Source: Metabacillus idriensis (GTDB lineage Bacteria > Bacillota > Bacilli > Bacillales > Bacillaceae). From it: a DNA stretch of 64,000 bases. This document shows, one piece after another, positions 61,859 to 64,000 of the stretch; the stretch's first letter is position 1; every line of letters starts with the position of its first letter. The translations under genes and the position numbers were made by a program. The notes under the pieces are model-generated. The model was not told the DNA's origin and did not search any database. It saw only the letters and a list, made by a program, of their open reading frames with translations. Location of the stretch: positions 496,001-560,000 of the forward strand of contig NZ_WKKF01000002.1 of the NCBI RefSeq assembly GCF_009674765.1, read 5' to 3'.

Positions 61859-63414
61859 ATGAAGTGAAGAATTCAGTTCATGACGCAGTTGAGGATTTGA
61901 ATAGGAGAAAAGATAAAGCCAAGCTTGGCGGGGGTCAGGAGAAAATGGATTTGCTCCACAAGAATGGCTCTCAGACTGCAAGAGAAAGAATCTCTCTGTT
62001 AGCTGATCCGGACAGCTTTATGGAGCTCGGGATGCTGAATCATTCAGATTATCCAGGTGCAGAGGACAGAAGCTATGGGGACGGGCTAATTACAGGATTA
62101 GCAAAAATAGATGGGCGGCCTGCGGTTATTATGGCAGGTGACAAAACGGTATTTGCCGGTACAGAAGGCGCTGTTCATATTAGAAAATCAAAAAAAATAC
62201 ATGAATATGCTTTGAAGCGAGGACTGCCTCTCTTTAATTTAAATGAGGGAGGGGGCCTTAGGATGCCTGATGGAATGGGATCTGACGGCATCAGCGATAA
62301 GCTCTTCCCTCAAGAAATGCTGACCCATTCCAGACAAGTCCCTCTAATGACGGCCATTTTGGGAGACAGTTTTGGCGGGCCGACATGGATGGCGGTATCC
62401 TCTGATTTTGTCTCGATGCTAAAAGGAACTTGTATGGCTATCGCAGGTCCAAGAATGCTTTCCATGGCAACAGGTCAAAAGGTTGATACAGAACAGCTCG
62501 GCGGATGGAGGGTTCATGCGAATGAAACAGGTCAGGCAGATACCTTTGGCAGTACGGAAGAAGAATGTATTGAACAGCTGAAAACTTTCTTCAGCTATAT
62601 GCCTTTGAACGGAGGAGAGGAACCTCCTTTCATTGATACTAATGATGATCCATATCGGAGCACAGGGAACGTTTTGACTATTTTGCCGGGACACAAAAAC
62701 AGAGTCTATGATATGAAGGAGATTATACGGGAAATTGTAGATAATCAGCAGTTCTTTGAATATAAATCTGCGTATGGAGAAGGCCTTGTTACGGTATTTT
62801 CCAGAATGAATGGAAGAGTTGTCGGCATTGTGGCAAATCAGCCAAAGAAATTTGCCGGTGCTGCCGGACCGAAGGAGTGCGATAAGGCGACTGATTTTAT
62901 ATGCCTGTGCGACTCATATCATATCCCGTTGATTTTCTTGCATGACACACCTGGATTTAGAATAAGTCAAGAAGCTGAGCGGGAAAAAATGCCGACTAAA
63001 ATCATGGTCTGGAATCAGGCGCTGGCTCAGTCGACTGTACCTAAAATCTCCGTAGTCATTAGAAAAAGTGTTGGTGCAGCATACGGAAACATGTGCGGTC
63101 CAACGATGGGGGCTGATTTCGTCTTTGCGTGGCCAACGGCAGAAATTAATTTCACGGGACCAGAGGTTGGCATTAATGTTGTGTACGGCAGACAGCTGCA
63201 AAATGAAATCAACCAGGCTGAAGCAAGGAAAAAATTACTCGAGCAATGGGCATTTGACAGCTCCCCTTACAAAGCGGCATCCAAGCACTATATTGATGAT
63301 GTGATTGACCCAAGAGATACAAGAAAATATCTGTGTAAAGCGCTTGAATTTGCAGTGGTTAAAAACGGGACAAAAAGTGAACGCAGATTAGCGAATTGGC
63401 CGACAGGATATTAA
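61855..63414 (+). CDS. Acyl-CoA carboxylase carboxyltransferase (beta) subunit
   Basis: The 519-residue protein has both halves of the carboxyltransferase crotonase fold: MAGDKTVFAGTEGAVHIRKSKK and NEGGGLRMPDGMG in the N half; GIVANQPKKFAGAAGPKECDKATDFI, FLHDTPGFRIS and VVIRKSVGAAYGNMCGP in the C half. It should transfer CO2 from biotin to an acyl-CoA such as propionyl- or methylcrotonyl-CoA. No biotin carboxylase or biotin carrier gene is adjacent, which is unusual. It overlaps the ligase gene by 4 bases. The first-half motif GGLRMPDG differs from the usual GGARxQEG. Confidence 0.88.
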   Translation: MNEVKNSVHDAVEDLNRRKDKAKLGGGQEKMDLLHKNGSQTARERISLLADPDSFMELGMLNHSDYPGAEDRSYGDGLITGLAKIDGRPAVIMAGDKTVFAGTEGAVHIRKSKKIHEYALKRGLPLFNLNEGGGLRMPDGMGSDGISDKLFPQEMLTHSRQVPLMTAILGDSFGGPTWMAVSSDFVSMLKGTCMAIAGPRMLSMATGQKVDTEQLGGWRVHANETGQADTFGSTEEECIEQLKTFFSYMPLNGGEEPPFIDTNDDPYRSTGNVLTILPGHKNRVYDMKEIIREIVDNQQFFEYKSAYGEGLVTVFSRMNGRVVGIVANQPKKFAGAAGPKECDKATDFICLCDSYHIPLIFLHDTPGFRISQEAEREKMPTKIMVWNQALAQSTVPKISVVIRKSVGAAYGNMCGPTMGADFVFAWPTAEINFTGPEVGINVVYGRQLQNEINQAEARKKLLEQWAFDSSPYKAASKHYIDDVIDPRDTRKYLCKALEFAVVKNGTKSERRLANWPTGY

Positions 63415-63434
63415 AAGAAACATTGTACAAAAAA

Positions 63435-63464
63435 TGACAATTATCACTATGATTCCAATATAAT
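63435..63464 (+). promoter_or_regulatory. Promoter of the second NUDIX gene
   Basis: -35 TGACAA (63435-63440), an 18-base spacer and -10 TATAAT (63459-63464). Confidence 0.65.
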
Positions 63465-63501
63465 GGGGGAGGATGAAATTTTAGTCAAAAGGAGATCACA
63501 T

Positions 63502-63963
63502 ATGGTACGTACAGCATCAAAAGCCATTATTATTCAAGACAGCAAGATTTTAGTCATCAAGAAAGAAGATGAGATCGGACCTTTCTACATTTTGCCAGGG
63601 GGCGGACAGGAGCATGGAGAGAACCTTCATGAAAACTTGAAAAGAGAGTGCATGGAGGAGATCGGGGTTGAAGTTGAGATTGATGACCTGATTTTTGTTC
63701 GGGATTATGTCGGGGGCAATCATGGGTTTGAATGGGATAAAGGATTCCATCAATTGGATCTGATGTTTTTATGCCGCATTAAAGAAGGACAGAAAGCCCC
63801 GGCCGCGGGTGTCATTCCTGATGAAGGCCAAATTGGTGTAGAATGGCTGCCTGTAAAAAACCTTACCGATTATCGGCTTTATCCGATGTTGATGCTGCCG
63901 TCCATTATGGAGCTTGAATCTGGGAAGAAGCCGGAAAAGATATATTTGGGAGATGTTAATTAA
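63502..63963 (+). CDS. NUDIX hydrolase
   Basis: The 153-residue protein has a NUDIX box beginning GGGQEHGENLHENLKRECMEEIG (about 34-56). It may hydrolyse an ADP-ribose-like or nucleotide substrate; this cannot be decided by eye. The ATG at 63502 (MVRTASK) is chosen because AAAAGGAGA sits 7 bases before it; an earlier ATG at 63463 overlaps the -10 of the promoter. It is not closely related to the NUDIX protein at 58132. Confidence 0.86.
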   Translation: MVRTASKAIIIQDSKILVIKKEDEIGPFYILPGGGQEHGENLHENLKRECMEEIGVEVEIDDLIFVRDYVGGNHGFEWDKGFHQLDLMFLCRIKEGQKAPAAGVIPDEGQIGVEWLPVKNLTDYRLYPMLMLPSIMELESGKKPEKIYLGDVN

Positions 63964-63974
63964 GATGGGAAATG

Positions 63975-64000
63975 AAAGAGCAGCATCAAAGCTGTTCTTT
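63975..64000 (+). terminator. Terminator of the second NUDIX gene (cut by window edge)
   Basis: The stem AAAGAGCAGC / GCTGTTCTTT includes one G-U pair. Its T run continues to the last base of the window. Confidence 0.65.

Overview
The window reads as chromosome of a low-GC, endospore-forming member of the Bacillaceae (Bacillus or a close genus). This rests on a complete tricistronic GerA-type germinant-receptor operon, a PAS-type sporulation-like kinase, AGGAGG ribosome binding sites with frequent TTG/GTG starts, and operators typical of Bacillus regulators: a perfect PerR box, Rex sites, TnrA boxes and CadC/CzrA-type sites. There are no rRNA or tRNA genes, no CRISPR array, no transposase and no prophage block.

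Layout. 1-2.5 kb: end of an SGNH hydrolase gene overlapping a BcrA-type ABC exporter pair. 2.7-8.8 kb: stress and metal island with katA, czcD, czrA, and cadC-cadA. 9-10 kb: ldh under Rex. 10.2-13.3 kb: amtB, a DUF294 nucleotidyltransferase and a DnaQ-like exonuclease in one operon. 13.4-14.6 kb: lipid kinase and HesB-like gene. 14.8-21.3 kb: LacI-controlled glycan/oligosaccharide locus (amylo-1,6-glucosidase-like enzyme plus a binding protein and two permeases, no ATPase). 21.5-24.4 kb: BtrH-like/SRPBCC pair divergent from an XRE-ImmA pair, sharing twin operators. 24.4-28.9 kb: small genes, a frameshifted YeiH transporter and a MarR-MFS operon. 29-35.4 kb: gluconate locus (gntP, RpiR regulator, NAD-type 6-phosphogluconate dehydrogenase, gntK) followed by a degenerate phosphofructokinase-like protein. 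35.5-42.5 kb: GNAT, muramidase, a frameshifted DUF3231 gene behind a possible small RNA, a second BcrA-type ABC pair, corA, and two orphan Dpp-type permeases. 42.7-46.4 kb: Rex-controlled nox and riboswitch-controlled thiC. 46.7-53.3 kb: ger operon, histidine kinase, alpha/alpha toroid protein. 53.7-64 kb: secreted MsrA-MsrB fusion, HAD phosphatase, fumC, two NUDIX genes, SDR, acyl-CoA ligase plus carboxyltransferase.

Regulation is unusually legible. NADH re-oxidation genes (ldh, nox) share Rex sites. Peroxide defence carries a PerR box. Nitrogen uptake carries TnrA boxes. Several local regulators (LacI, XRE, MarR, CadC, probably RpiR) have duplicated palindromes placed on recognisable promoters.

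Two families of dispersed intergenic repeats punctuate the window. Family A (about 113 or 215-220 bp) has imperfect terminal inverted repeats, and its long form carries a nested GC-rich palindrome. Family B (about 110-170 bp) is hairpin-rich and often sits beside stop codons. The least explained items are the XRE/ImmA-BtrH-SRPBCC module, the AmtB-DUF294-exonuclease operon, the phosphofructokinase-like pseudoenzyme, the repeat family with a nested insert, and the 37.1-37.3 kb transcription unit.
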